Below, piece by piece: positions 25,847 through 34,841 of a stretch of 64,000 nucleotides of DNA. This stretch comes from Rhodobacter sp. CZR27 (GTDB lineage Bacteria; Pseudomonadota; Alphaproteobacteria; Rhodobacterales; Rhodobacteraceae). The translations under genes were made by a program, and so were the position numbers. A model generated the notes under the pieces. The model was given only the letters and a program-made list of their open reading frames with translations, made no database searches and was not told where the DNA came from. Position 1 is the stretch's first letter. Each line of letters begins with the position of its first letter. The stretch spans positions 129,106 to 193,105 of the forward strand of contig NZ_CP023550.1 in NCBI RefSeq assembly GCF_002407205.1. The letters run 5' to 3'.

Positions 25847-27910
25847 TTGAAGGACATGCTCGATCCCCCCGCCGATCCGCCCGTTTCCGATGCGACCCTG
25901 ACACTCGAAGCGAAGGACCGGCGGGACCTGCCGCCGGGCGCCGCAGGCGGCGGATCGCCGGCGGCCGCAGGAGGGCCCGCGGACGGGGCCGCCGACAGGA
26001 CCGCCGACAGGGCCGCGGAGGGGGTCGCCGCAGGCGCGACCCGGATGCGGGACACCACGGCCGCCGGCCCCGGCTCGGTCACCATCGAGGCCCGGGCGGG
26101 CGAGCCGATCCCGAAGCGCCCGGCCCCGCCTCCGGGACAGGGCGGGGGTGGGGGCGGCCAGGGACCGGGCTTCCACCGCCGCCTCGGCCCCGAGAACTTC
26201 GGCGAGAGCCTGCGCCAGGGCACGGCCGCGGTGCGGCGCAACCTCGGGCTCGTCATGGCGCTGACCTGCGCCACCAACCTGCTGATCCTCGCCATCCCGA
26301 TCTACCTGTTCCAGATCTCGGACCGGGTGCTGACCAGCCGCTCGCTCGACACGCTGGTGATGCTGACCGTGGTGATCGTGGGGGCGGTGCTGCTGCAGGC
26401 GGTGCTGGATGCCGTGCGCCGCTTCATGCTGATGCGCACTGCGGTCGAGGTGGCGGTGCAACTCGGCGCGCCGGTGCTGAGTTCGGCCGCCCATGCCTCG
26501 CTTTCGGGATCAAGCCGGGAATACCAGACGCTGGGTGACCTGCAGCAGCTGCGCAGCTTCCTCGTCTCGGGCACGCTGATCTCGTTCCTCGACGTGCCCT
26601 TCGCGCCGCTCTTCATCCTCGCGATCTTCCTCGTCCATCCGCACCTGGGCAGCATCGTCGTGGTGACGGCGCTGCTGCTGCTGGTGATCGCGCTGGTGAA
26701 CCAGAAGATGACCGAGAAACCCTTCGCCGAGGCCAACCTCGCCCAGTCCAGGGCCAACCTGCATCTCGAGTCGATGGCGCGGAACAGCCAGATCATCAAC
26801 GCCATGGCGATGATCCCCGAGGCGGTGGCGATCTGGGGCCGCGACGTGGCGGCCTCGCTGACCGCGCAGGTGCGCGCGCAGGACCGCAACATCGTCAGCG
26901 CCGCCCTCTCGCGCGCGGTGCGGCTGCTCACGCAGATCGGCCTGCTGGGCTGGGGCGCCTATCTCGCCATCGAGGGCGAGATCACCGGCGGCATGGTGAT
27001 CGCGGCCTCGATCATCGCGGGCCGGGCGCTCGCCCCGATCGAAGGCGCGATCGAGGGCTGGAACGCGGTGATCCTGACGCGGGCCGCCCACCAGCGGATC
27101 ACCCGGCTGCTGACCGGCTCGCGGCTGCAGTTCGAGCGGCTGCGCCTGCCCCGCCCCGAAGGCCGGCTTGATGTCGAGCGGCTGCTCTACGTGCCGCCGG
27201 GCACCAGGCAGGTGGTGCTGAACGGCATCAGCTTCTCGCTCAATCCCGGCGACACGCTGGCGGTGATCGGCAATTCCGGCGCGGGCAAGACCACGCTGGG
27301 CAAGATGCTGGTGGGCTCGATCCTGCCCACCTCGGGCTCGGTCCGGCTGGACCTGATGGACCTGCGCAACTGGGACCCGCGCCAGCTGGGCGAGAACCTG
27401 GGCTACCTGCCGCAGGACGTGCAGCTCTTTCCCGGCACGATCAAGGAGAACATCGCCCGGATGCGGGCCGATGCGACCGACGAGGAGATCCACCGCGCGG
27501 CCGTGCTGGCCGACGTGCACGAGATGATCGCGCTCTTGCCGCAGGGCTACGAGACCCTCGTGGCGGCCGATGGCGCGCCGCTTTCGGGCGGGCAGAAGCA
27601 GCGCGTGGCGCTGGCGCGGGCCTTCTTCGGCAACCCGCGCCTCGTGGTGCTGGACGAGCCGAACTCGAACCTCGACACGGCCGGCGACAAGGCGCTGGCC
27701 CGCGCCATCGCCCAGGCGCGCGAGAACGGCATCACCGTGGTGGTCATCACCCAGAAGCCCGCGCTCCTTCAGGTGGTGGACAAGATCATGCTGCTGGCCA
27801 ATGGCACCGTCTCGCTCTTCGGCGCGCGCGAGAAGGTGCTGGCCCAGCTCAATGCGCAGGCGGCGCCCGCCCGCGTCGCTCGGCCCGAGGGAGGCCCCGC
27901 CCATGGCTGA
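25847..27910 (+). CDS. Type I secretion permease/ATPase (PrtD-type)
   Basis: 687 aa, longer than typical PrtD (about 570-600) because of a Gly/Ala/Pro-rich, probably disordered 110-residue N-terminal extension. The membrane domain follows (NLGLVMALTCATNLLILAIPIYLFQISDRVLTSRSLDTL, a family signature). The ABC domain has Walker A GNSGAGKTT, signature LSGGQKQR and Walker B RLVVLDEPNSNLD. It energises export of substrates with C-terminal signals across both membranes. A TTG at 25847 is favoured because GGAGAC lies eight bases before it; the ATG at 25856 is an alternative. It overlaps the HlyD gene by 8 bases. Confidence 0.9.
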   Translation: MKDMLDPPADPPVSDATLTLEAKDRRDLPPGAAGGGSPAAAGGPADGAADRTADRAAEGVAAGATRMRDTTAAGPGSVTIEARAGEPIPKRPAPPPGQGGGGGGQGPGFHRRLGPENFGESLRQGTAAVRRNLGLVMALTCATNLLILAIPIYLFQISDRVLTSRSLDTLVMLTVVIVGAVLLQAVLDAVRRFMLMRTAVEVAVQLGAPVLSSAAHASLSGSSREYQTLGDLQQLRSFLVSGTLISFLDVPFAPLFILAIFLVHPHLGSIVVVTALLLLVIALVNQKMTEKPFAEANLAQSRANLHLESMARNSQIINAMAMIPEAVAIWGRDVAASLTAQVRAQDRNIVSAALSRAVRLLTQIGLLGWGAYLAIEGEITGGMVIAASIIAGRALAPIEGAIEGWNAVILTRAAHQRITRLLTGSRLQFERLRLPRPEGRLDVERLLYVPPGTRQVVLNGISFSLNPGDTLAVIGNSGAGKTTLGKMLVGSILPTSGSVRLDLMDLRNWDPRQLGENLGYLPQDVQLFPGTIKENIARMRADATDEEIHRAAVLADVHEMIALLPQGYETLVAADGAPLSGGQKQRVALARAFFGNPRLVVLDEPNSNLDTAGDKALARAIAQARENGITVVVITQKPALLQVVDKIMLLANGTVSLFGAREKVLAQLNAQAAPARVARPEGGPAHG

Positions 27911-29231
27911 GACATCCTATCCGGAATGGTATGCGGGCGTGCCGCGCTCGGTCACGCGCCACGCGGTCTTCGGCCTCAGCCTGATGGCGCTGTCCTTCGG
28001 CGGCTTCGGCCTCTGGGCCTTCAGGGCCCCCCTCGCCGCCGCCGTGATCTCGCAGGGCAGCTTCGTCGCCACCGGCCAGAACAAGATCGTCCAGCATCTG
28101 GAAGGCGGCATCATCCGCGAGATCCTGGTCGAGGAGGGCGACCGCATCGAGGCGGGCCAGGTGATCCTGCGCCTCGACGAGACGCTGGCGCAGGCCACGC
28201 GGCGCGAGCTGGTGCTGCGCCGCGCCCGGCTCGAGGCGACCGAGGCGCGGCTGCTCGCGCTTCATCACGGCGACGAGCAGCTGGCGCTGCCCCAGCATCT
28301 GCTGGCCGCCCAGGGCGATCCCGAGATCGCCGCCATCATCGAGGGCCAGCGGCTCGCCTTCGGCGCCACCCGCTCGCAGCTGGCCAATGACGTGGCGCTG
28401 GTCGAGCGCAACATCGAGGCGCTGGAGATGCGCGGCCGCGGCTACGAGGCCGAGCTTCGGGCGATGCGGGGCCAGGCGGAGCTGCTGGAGGAGGAGCTCT
28501 CCTCGAAGACCACCCTGCTCGAGACCGGGCTGATCCGGCAGACCGAGATCTCCGCCCTGCGCCGGGCGCTGCTCGAGGCCCAGGGCCAGATGGGCCGGAT
28601 CGAGGCCGAGATCGCCGAGAGCCTCAAGATGAGCGCCAAGTTCCAGACCCAGATCGACAAGACCCACGACGAATACCGCCGCGCGGCGCTGGCCGAGCTG
28701 CAGGCGATCCAGGGCGAGCTGGAAAGCGTGCGCGAGGAGGCGCGCAAGGCCGAGAACGTGCTGACGCGCACCGAGGTGCCGGCGCCGGTGGCCGGCACGG
28801 TGGTCCGGCTGCACTACCACACGCCGGGCGGCGTCATCGAGACCGGCAAGCCGATCGCCGAGATCCTGCCCGCGGATGCGCCGCTGATCGTCGAGGTGCT
28901 GGTGCCGCGCAACGACATCGACAGCGTGAAGGCGGACCAGCCCGCGACGGTGCGGCTGGTGGCGCTGAACCAGCGCACGACGCCGGTGCTGAACGGCCGC
29001 GTGGCCTATGTCTCGGCCGACAGCGTCGCCGACGCGTCGGACGGCGTGCCGCGCGAGGTCTATGTGGCGCGGGTGAGCCTCGAGCCCGAGGAACTGGCCC
29101 GTGTCCCCGGCTTCACGCCGACGCCCGGGATGCCGGCCGAGATCATGATCCAGACCGCCGAGCGCACCTTCGCCCAGTATCTGGCCCGCCCCGTCCTCGA
29201 CAGCATGGCCCGCGCCTTCCGCGAGCAGTAG
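27903..29231 (+). CDS. HlyD-family type I secretion periplasmic adaptor
   Basis: 442 aa. One N-terminal membrane segment (AVFGLSLMALSFGGFGLWAF), then biotinyl-lipoyl-like halves around a long coiled-coil (about residues 95-290, rich in Glu/Leu/Arg heptads with ALRRALLEAQGQMGRIEAEI). The GSFVATGQNKIVQHLEGGII and RTEVPAPVAGTVV motifs are typical of HlyD/PrtE adaptors. It bridges the ABC transporter to an outer-membrane TolC-like channel, which is not encoded in this window and must come from elsewhere. Its start overlaps the ABC gene (ATGGCTGA). Confidence 0.93.
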   Translation: MAETSYPEWYAGVPRSVTRHAVFGLSLMALSFGGFGLWAFRAPLAAAVISQGSFVATGQNKIVQHLEGGIIREILVEEGDRIEAGQVILRLDETLAQATRRELVLRRARLEATEARLLALHHGDEQLALPQHLLAAQGDPEIAAIIEGQRLAFGATRSQLANDVALVERNIEALEMRGRGYEAELRAMRGQAELLEEELSSKTTLLETGLIRQTEISALRRALLEAQGQMGRIEAEIAESLKMSAKFQTQIDKTHDEYRRAALAELQAIQGELESVREEARKAENVLTRTEVPAPVAGTVVRLHYHTPGGVIETGKPIAEILPADAPLIVEVLVPRNDIDSVKADQPATVRLVALNQRTTPVLNGRVAYVSADSVADASDGVPREVYVARVSLEPEELARVPGFTPTPGMPAEIMIQTAERTFAQYLARPVLDSMARAFREQ

Positions 29232-29894
29232 GGCCGGCCGGGGGCGGGATCGCCCCGATCCGTCCGTCACGGCCGGCAGCCGCGCCGGGGCCGGCGCTGC
29301 GGCCGTCACCGGGATCCCGAGACCCGGGGGCGGAACACCGGCTGCGCCAGGCTCACCCATGACCCGGAAGGGGCCGGGGGCGCAGGGGAAGCCCCCGGCC
29401 ATGGCTTGCACCTTCAGGAACGGCACCGAAGGACGGTCGATCCTGCCATCACGGGCGCCCGCCGGCCGCACGATTCCGCAACCCGGCAGATCCGGGATTC
29501 GCACCGGCCGATTTTCTCAAAGGCGGCGCGATTGCCGCAGGATTTGAAACCCCTGCGAAGACAATTGCTCAGAAAGAGCATGCCTTTGCAATTTTCAATC
29601 CCTGCGGGAAATCATGTTCAGCCGCTAAACCCGGAAACACGGGAGGCCGAAACTGGAAATTCTGCAAATACAAGTCATTGATAATAAAAGTCAATATTAT
29701 CTTTAAATTGTGTTAAAACTGTGTCTTTCTTTGCCCCCGTTAGGGAGCGGTTTCTTGCCAGACAGCCGGACGATGCAATCCTGGCGCGCCTCGGGCGGCA
29801 TGTCCGGTCGGCGGTCGGGCCCATGCATTCGTGCCGGAGTCGGGAAATCGCTTCCCACGACAGGAATTTGTGAAGAAGCGGAGCCGTATCGGGA
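29232..29894. promoter_or_regulatory. Long intergenic region before the SdrD-type gene
   Basis: 663 bases without a credible gene. The first half is GC-rich; 29520-29720 is sharply AT-rich and contains a GATAATA/TATTATC inverted repeat (29680-29686 and 29695-29701), then TTAA-N6-TTAA (29703-29716). These are candidate regulator sites for the surface protein gene. No canonical promoter was established. Confidence 0.4.
29372..29400 (+). terminator. Hairpin after the type I secretion operon
   Basis: GGCCGGGGGC (29372-29381) pairs perfectly with GCCCCCGGCC (29391-29400) across a 9-base loop. A smaller stem lies at 29241-29256 just after the stop. No T-tract. Confidence 0.45.
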
Positions 29895-32792
29895 ATGACT
29901 TTCCTTTATAACCTCAACAATTTCGAGTTCACGGCCTTCAGCGCGGGCCAGCTCCTCTCGCAGGGCACGATGGGCGCTTCGGTGAGCGTCGGCGACAGCT
30001 TCACCATGCCTGCCGCGGCCGACACCGCGCTGAAGGTTGCCGATGACGACCGCTTCCTGTCGGGCGACAGCTGCCGGGACAACAATGCCGACGATGGCTG
30101 CGGGCAGCAGGCGTCGATCGTCACCGACGGCACCGCGGCGGGCAACGGCGGCCAGGTCTATGCCGAAAGCTACTTCTGGGTGCAGGATCAGTGCGGCAAG
30201 AAGTACATGCTGGTCGAGATCGAGCAGGAAGGCAGCGCCGGCACCTACTACACCTTCAACAGCTCCTGCGGCCTGCCTGCCGCGGGCGCGAAGCTGACCG
30301 TGGTCAGCCAGTGCAACGTCACCTCGAACTGGATCGACTACTGCAACCTCGGCGCCGGGAGCCTCGAGAAGCTCGGAACCGTCTCGGGCAGCGTCTTCGG
30401 CGATACCAACTGCGACGGGATCAACGGCACGCTCGGCACGATCCCCGGCTGCGACTACCTGATCGAGGCCGAGGCGATGTGCAAGACCTCGAGCCTCGTC
30501 ACCATCTGCGACTCCGGCGCCTCGGGCGGCAAGTTCGTCCGCCTCGCCTGCCCCGGCGGCAAGGGCGAGCTGACCACGAGCTTCAACGGCAAGAGCGGCA
30601 CCTATGACCTGACGCTCCGCCTGCAGGACGAGAACGACGGCCAGAGCACGATCCGGCTGGTGATCGACGGCCGCGAGGTCGAGGCGATCCGGCTGAGCCG
30701 CGACAGCGACGGCGGCGGCTCGGACTGCGGCCCGTTCTCGACCTATGTCATCAGGGACGTGCAGATCGACTGCGGCGACCAGATCAGGCTCGCCGTGGCC
30801 GGAAGCTGCTCGGAATACGTGCGCATCGACAGCCTGCGGCTGGAAGGGCATGACACGACGGTGCGCACGCCCGAGCCGCCGAGGGCGGGGGTGACGGTCA
30901 AGCTGGTCGATCTGTCCGGCCGGGTCGTGGCCACCACCACGACGGATGCGAACGGCGCCTACAGCTTCGAGAACGTGAGGGCCGGCCAGTACAAGGTGGT
31001 GGGCGTCGCGCCCGACGGCACGGAATTCACCCTGAGGGATGCCGGCACCGACGACAGTCTCGATTCCGACGTGGATGCGGGCGGCGCGTCGGACGTGTTG
31101 ACCGTGAGGGGCGGCGAGACGGTGGACGTGGATCTCGGGCTCTGCACCTTCCGGCCGGCTTCGATCTCGGGCCGCTATTTCGTGGACACCGACAACAGCG
31201 GCACCGATCAGGCCGAGCCGGGCGTGGGCGGCGTGACGGTGCAGCTCATGGGCGCGGACGGCCGGGTCGTGGCCACCACCACGACGGCGGCCGACGGCAG
31301 CTATTCCTTCGGCGGCCTCAAGGCGGGCGACTACACCGTGGCCTTCGGCGACGATCCGGCGGGCCGGGTCTTCGTGGGCAGGGACGTAGGCGGCGATGAC
31401 ACCGTCGACTCGGACGTGAACCCCGCGACGGGCCGGACCGACCGGATCACGCTTGGCCGGGGCGAGGCGAAGACCGACGTCGATGCCGGCGTGCGCGATC
31501 CCCGGACGGCCTCGATCGGCGACACGGTCTTCCTCGACGCTGACGGCGACGGCGTGCAGGACGCGACCGAGGCCGGCGCGGATGGCGTCGAGGTGACGCT
31601 GCTGAACGGGAAGGGCGCGGTGGTGGCCAGCACCACCACGGCGAACGGCGGCCAGTATTCCTTCACCGGTCTCGCCGCGGGCAGCTATTCGGTGGTCTTC
31701 GGCACGCTGGCGGGCCATGCCTTCACCACCAGGGGTGCCGAGGCCGCGGATGCGGTGAACGGCGACAGCGACGCGAACCTTCTCGGCCTGACCGACACGT
31801 TCGTGCTGTCCATCGGCGAGGTCGAGACCGACATCGATGCGGGCCTCGTGCGGCTGAACACGGCGCCGGTCGCGCTGAACGACACCGGTCGCGGCTGCGC
31901 GAACGAGACGATCACGCTCGACGTGCTGGCGAACGACAGCGATGACGATGGCGACACGCTGGTCATCGCCACGGTGGACGGCCACACGATCCGCGAAGGC
32001 GAGACGATCGCCACCGCCAGGGGGACGCTGGTCACGCTGTCGGACGGCAAGCTCTCGTTCGACGGCACGGCGGCCCATGCCGATCTGAACGTCGGCGAGA
32101 GGGGCTACGAGACGGTCCGCTACACCGTCTCGGACGGCAGGGGCGGCACTGCCGCGGCCGAGGTCGAGCTGTCCTTCTGCGGGGTGGCGGACACGCTGGA
32201 AGAGCTGTGCGAAAGCCTGCCGGACAGGGTGGAGTACCAGTTGGTCAGCGGATACCAGAACGGGACGTCCGACGCCTACAGCATGCGGATCGCCGGAACC
32301 GGCGACGCCCGGTTCGATGGCCAGGTGATCACGACCGCCTATTGCGCCAGCGCCTATGAGCTGGCCTCCATGGGGACCAGCTTCTCCAATGCGCCGGTGT
32401 TCACCGGCAATCTCTACTGCGCCACCGATGCGGCGGCGGTGGCCCGTGTTCTGGCCGGGCAGACCGGAAGCAACGGGCTTGCGGCGGCGGAGAACATCGA
32501 CCTGATAACCTGGCTGCTGAACCAGGACTTCACCGGCACCAGGTTCAACGATGCCGAGGTGCAGGCCGCGATCTGGAATCTGACCGACGGCCTCAACTCC
32601 ATCGGCTCGAACTTCGGCCAGCTTGCCGATGTCCACGAACTGGTCGACCTGGCCATCCGCAACGGAGAGGGCTTCGTGCCCGGCACCGATGACGTGGTGG
32701 CGCTGGTGGTCGACCCGGACCCGGTGACGGCGGACAACGCGCAGCCCTTCATCCTGGGCGTTTCCTTCGGCGCGCTCGACTGCCTCTGCTGA
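29895..32792 (+). CDS. Large SdrD-type surface protein with a carbohydrate-binding-like domain
   Basis: 965 aa with no N-terminal signal peptide. The N-terminal 190 residues are Cys-rich and unassigned. Residues about 195-320 resemble a Ca-dependent xylan-binding module (YLIEAEAM...GGKFVRLAC...GTYDLTLRLQDENDGQSTIRLVIDG). Three SdrD B-like repeats follow (TVKLVDLSGRVVATTTTDANGAYSFENVRAGQY and related), each ending near a D-x-D-x-D pattern, then a cadherin-like/VCBS-type segment (DVLANDSDDDGDTLVIATVDG). The C-terminal 200 residues form a separate domain ending DCLC. Likely exported by type I secretion and involved in adhesion or glycan binding. Next to the exosortase E system; whether they work together is inference. 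Confidence 0.8.
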   Translation: MTFLYNLNNFEFTAFSAGQLLSQGTMGASVSVGDSFTMPAAADTALKVADDDRFLSGDSCRDNNADDGCGQQASIVTDGTAAGNGGQVYAESYFWVQDQCGKKYMLVEIEQEGSAGTYYTFNSSCGLPAAGAKLTVVSQCNVTSNWIDYCNLGAGSLEKLGTVSGSVFGDTNCDGINGTLGTIPGCDYLIEAEAMCKTSSLVTICDSGASGGKFVRLACPGGKGELTTSFNGKSGTYDLTLRLQDENDGQSTIRLVIDGREVEAIRLSRDSDGGGSDCGPFSTYVIRDVQIDCGDQIRLAVAGSCSEYVRIDSLRLEGHDTTVRTPEPPRAGVTVKLVDLSGRVVATTTTDANGAYSFENVRAGQYKVVGVAPDGTEFTLRDAGTDDSLDSDVDAGGASDVLTVRGGETVDVDLGLCTFRPASISGRYFVDTDNSGTDQAEPGVGGVTVQLMGADGRVVATTTTAADGSYSFGGLKAGDYTVAFGDDPAGRVFVGRDVGGDDTVDSDVNPATGRTDRITLGRGEAKTDVDAGVRDPRTASIGDTVFLDADGDGVQDATEAGADGVEVTLLNGKGAVVASTTTANGGQYSFTGLAAGSYSVVFGTLAGHAFTTRGAEAADAVNGDSDANLLGLTDTFVLSIGEVETDIDAGLVRLNTAPVALNDTGRGCANETITLDVLANDSDDDGDTLVIATVDGHTIREGETIATARGTLVTLSDGKLSFDGTAAHADLNVGERGYETVRYTVSDGRGGTAAAEVELSFCGVADTLEELCESLPDRVEYQLVSGYQNGTSDAYSMRIAGTGDARFDGQVITTAYCASAYELASMGTSFSNAPVFTGNLYCATDAAAVARVLAGQTGSNGLAAAENIDLITWLLNQDFTGTRFNDAEVQAAIWNLTDGLNSIGSNFGQLADVHELVDLAIRNGEGFVPGTDDVVALVVDPDPVTADNAQPFILGVSFGALDCLC

Positions 32793-32832
32793 CGATCCCG
32801 ATCATTCCCGGCTCTGGCCGGGGCAGCGGAAA

Positions 32833-32870
32833 CACCGCCCGGCGAAAGCTGCGTCTTTCGCCGGGCGGTG
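32833..32870 (+). terminator. Perfect 16-bp-stem hairpin
   Basis: CACCGCCCGGCGAAAG (32833-32848) pairs completely with CTTTCGCCGGGCGGTG (32855-32870) over a 6-base loop, 40 bases after the SdrD-type gene. A strong terminator candidate without a T-tract. Confidence 0.65.
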
Positions 32871-32962
32871 CCGCCGGAGAGCCGGCCCCGGGCGATGCGC
32901 CGCCCACGACAGGAAGCTGAAGCGGCCCGCGCATGGGCCTTCATTCTTGCAAAGGAAGTGAC

Positions 32963-33157
32963 ATGAAGAAGCTGACGGCTCTTGCCGCGACCGCGATTTC
33001 CTTCGTATCGGCCACGCAGGCCCTCGCGACGGACGGCTGCATCGCGCTCGGCACCTGCTCGGTCCCCGAGATCAGCGCGCTCGACGGGGCTGCCGCCCTC
33101 GCCGTGGTGAGCGCGCTCGTCCTGCTCGCCTGGGAGCGTCGCCGCCGCGCCGCCTGA
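32963..33157 (+). CDS. Short VPEID-CTERM sorting-signal protein
   Basis: 64 aa. A Sec signal peptide (residues 1-22, cleavage near ALA-TDG) leaves a mature part of only about 40 residues: a two-Cys loop (Cys26, Cys32), the sorting motif SVPEIS (residues 33-38), one membrane helix (41-57) and a basic ERRRR tail. This is the tripartite layout of exosortase substrates, here of the VPEID-CTERM type processed by exosortase E. AAGGAAG precedes the ATG at 32963. The exosortase gene follows 73 bases downstream. After cleavage the released peptide would be tiny; its role is unknown. It may be lipidated, glycosylated or attached to the polysaccharide. Confidence 0.85.
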   Translation: MKKLTALAATAISFVSATQALATDGCIALGTCSVPEISALDGAAALAVVSALVLLAWERRRRAA

Positions 33158-33175
33158 CCCGGCGATCCGGCCCCG

Positions 33176-33202
33176 GCCCGCTTCGCTTCCTGCGGGGCGG
33201 GC
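33176..33202 (+). terminator. Attenuator-like hairpin between the VPEID protein and exosortase genes
   Basis: GCCCGC (33176-33181) pairs with GCGGGC (33197-33202), followed by TTTCCTTCCCC. It may reduce read-through so that the substrate is made in excess over the exosortase. Confidence 0.4.
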
Positions 33203-33230
33203 TTTCCTTCCCCTTCCGACGACAGCGACG

Positions 33231-34841
33231 ATGACCACCGAAAGCCCCCCTCTCCGCCCGGCCGTCGCGCCGCTTCTGGCGCTCGTCGGCCTGCTGGCGG
33301 CCGAGCTGGCGGTGATCGGCGTCACCTACAAGCATCTGATCCGGTTCACCTGCCTCGAGAACTGGCCGGCCGCGGTCTGCGGCGGGGCGAGCACCTTCAT
33401 GGTCAGCGTCTATGCGATGGCCGCGGCCCTCGCGCTGGTGGCGCTGCTGATCCCCGAGGCGGTGCGGCAGCTGGCGGCCGAGGCCGGGCTGCGGCGGGCG
33501 GGCCTTCTGCCGAACCTTGCCGGCTTCGCCGCCATGATGGCGCCGCTGCCCCTGCTGGCCGAGGGCGCCGGCACCGCGGTCCTGCCGGTCGTGCTGGCCT
33601 GCTGGGGCATGGGCATCCTGCTCGGCGCGACGGGTGCCCTGCTGATGGTGGCGCCCCTTGCGCGCTGGCGGGTGTTCCTGGCCGCGCAGGGCGGGCGGTT
33701 CGCGCTTGCCGCGGTGGCGGGGCTGCTGGCGCCGATCCTTGCGATGCAGGTCCGGCCGCTGTGGCGGCTCGAGACCATGGCCGACCTCACCTTCTCGGCG
33801 GTGGCGGGGCTGATCCGCCTTCTAGGCTACGAGGTCGCGGCCGACCCGGTGGCGAAGACCATCGGCGCCGCCGGCTTCTCGATCAGCGTGGCCCCGGTCT
33901 GCTCGGGGATCGAGGGGATGGGCCTCGTCGCGGTCTTCGTCACGCTCTTTCTGGGCCTCTTCCGCCACGAGCTGCGCTTTCCCGCGGCCCTGCTGCTCTA
34001 TCCGATCGGGATCGTGGCAAGCGCGGCGCTCAACATCCTGCGGATCACGCTGCTGCTCGTCATCGGGCTGAACGGCCATCCCGGGCTGGCGGTGGGCGGG
34101 TTCCACAGCCATGCCGGCTGGCTGAGCTTCACGCTCCTGTCGCTCGGCCTGATCCTTGCCGCCCGCAGCCTTGCCGTCTTCGCCCGGTTGCCGCGGCCGG
34201 CGGCACAGGCCCCGCGCCTGCCGCCCTTCCTGGCCGATCCGATGGTGGCGGGCATCCTGCCATTTGCCGTCTTCATGGCCTCGGCATTGCTGGCCTCGAC
34301 CTTCTCCGCCTCGCCCGAGACGGTCTATCCCCTGCGGGTGCTGGCGATGGCGGGGGTGCTCGCGCTGTTCCTGCCCCATCTGCGCAGCCTCGGCTGGCGG
34401 GTGGATCCGCTGGCCCTGGGGCTGGGGGTGGGCATCGGCCTCCTCTGGGCCCTGACCGGTCCGGCGCCCGGGCCGGGCAGCCTGCCGGCCCAGGGGACGC
34501 TGGCCGGCGCGGGCCTCGCCCTCTGGATCCTCTCGCGGGTCATCGGCACCGCGCTGCTCGTCCCGGTGATCGAGGAGCTGTTCTTCCGCGGCTACCTGCT
34601 CGACCGGCTTGCCCCGCCGGGAAGCCGCCGGCCCTGGCGTGTCCTGCTGGCGGTGGCCGTCAGTTCCGCAGCCTTTGCGGTCCTTCATGACCGCTGGCTG
34701 GCGGCGGGACTGGCGGGCGTGGCCTTCGCGCTTCTGGCGCTGCGCTCGCGCAACCTGACCGATGCCATCCTGGCCCATGCCGCGGCCAATGCGGTGATCG
34801 CGGGGGTGGCACTGGCAACCGGCAACTGGGGCCTCATCTGA
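33231..34841 (+). CDS. xrtE: Exosortase E fused to a CPBP-type intramembrane protease
   Basis: 536 aa polytopic membrane protein of the exosortase E/protease (VPEID-CTERM) type. The N-terminal two-thirds is the exosortase: catalytic Cys224 in APVCSGIEGMGL, Arg271 in LNILRITLL, and His292/His294 in GGFHSHAGWLSF. The C-terminal third is an ABI/CPBP (CAAX-type) protease-like domain with Glu448-Glu449 and Arg453 in IEELFFRGYL, and His486 in AVLHDRW. The first half should recognise VPEID-CTERM proteins in the inner membrane, cut or transfer them at the sorting motif, and the second may process the remaining signal. Its only obvious substrate is the preceding 64-aa protein. Start ATG at 33231; no strong ribosome site. 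Confidence 0.92.
   Translation: MTTESPPLRPAVAPLLALVGLLAAELAVIGVTYKHLIRFTCLENWPAAVCGGASTFMVSVYAMAAALALVALLIPEAVRQLAAEAGLRRAGLLPNLAGFAAMMAPLPLLAEGAGTAVLPVVLACWGMGILLGATGALLMVAPLARWRVFLAAQGGRFALAAVAGLLAPILAMQVRPLWRLETMADLTFSAVAGLIRLLGYEVAADPVAKTIGAAGFSISVAPVCSGIEGMGLVAVFVTLFLGLFRHELRFPAALLLYPIGIVASAALNILRITLLLVIGLNGHPGLAVGGFHSHAGWLSFTLLSLGLILAARSLAVFARLPRPAAQAPRLPPFLADPMVAGILPFAVFMASALLASTFSASPETVYPLRVLAMAGVLALFLPHLRSLGWRVDPLALGLGVGIGLLWALTGPAPGPGSLPAQGTLAGAGLALWILSRVIGTALLVPVIEELFFRGYLLDRLAPPGSRRPWRVLLAVAVSSAAFAVLHDRWLAAGLAGVAFALLALRSRNLTDAILAHAAANAVIAGVALATGNWGLI

Noticed and set aside
29703..29716. CtrA-like site TTAA-N6-TTAA before the SdrD-type gene
   Set aside because: The CtrA consensus has a seven-base spacer (TTAA-N7-TTAA); here it is six, and the surroundings are simply AT-rich.
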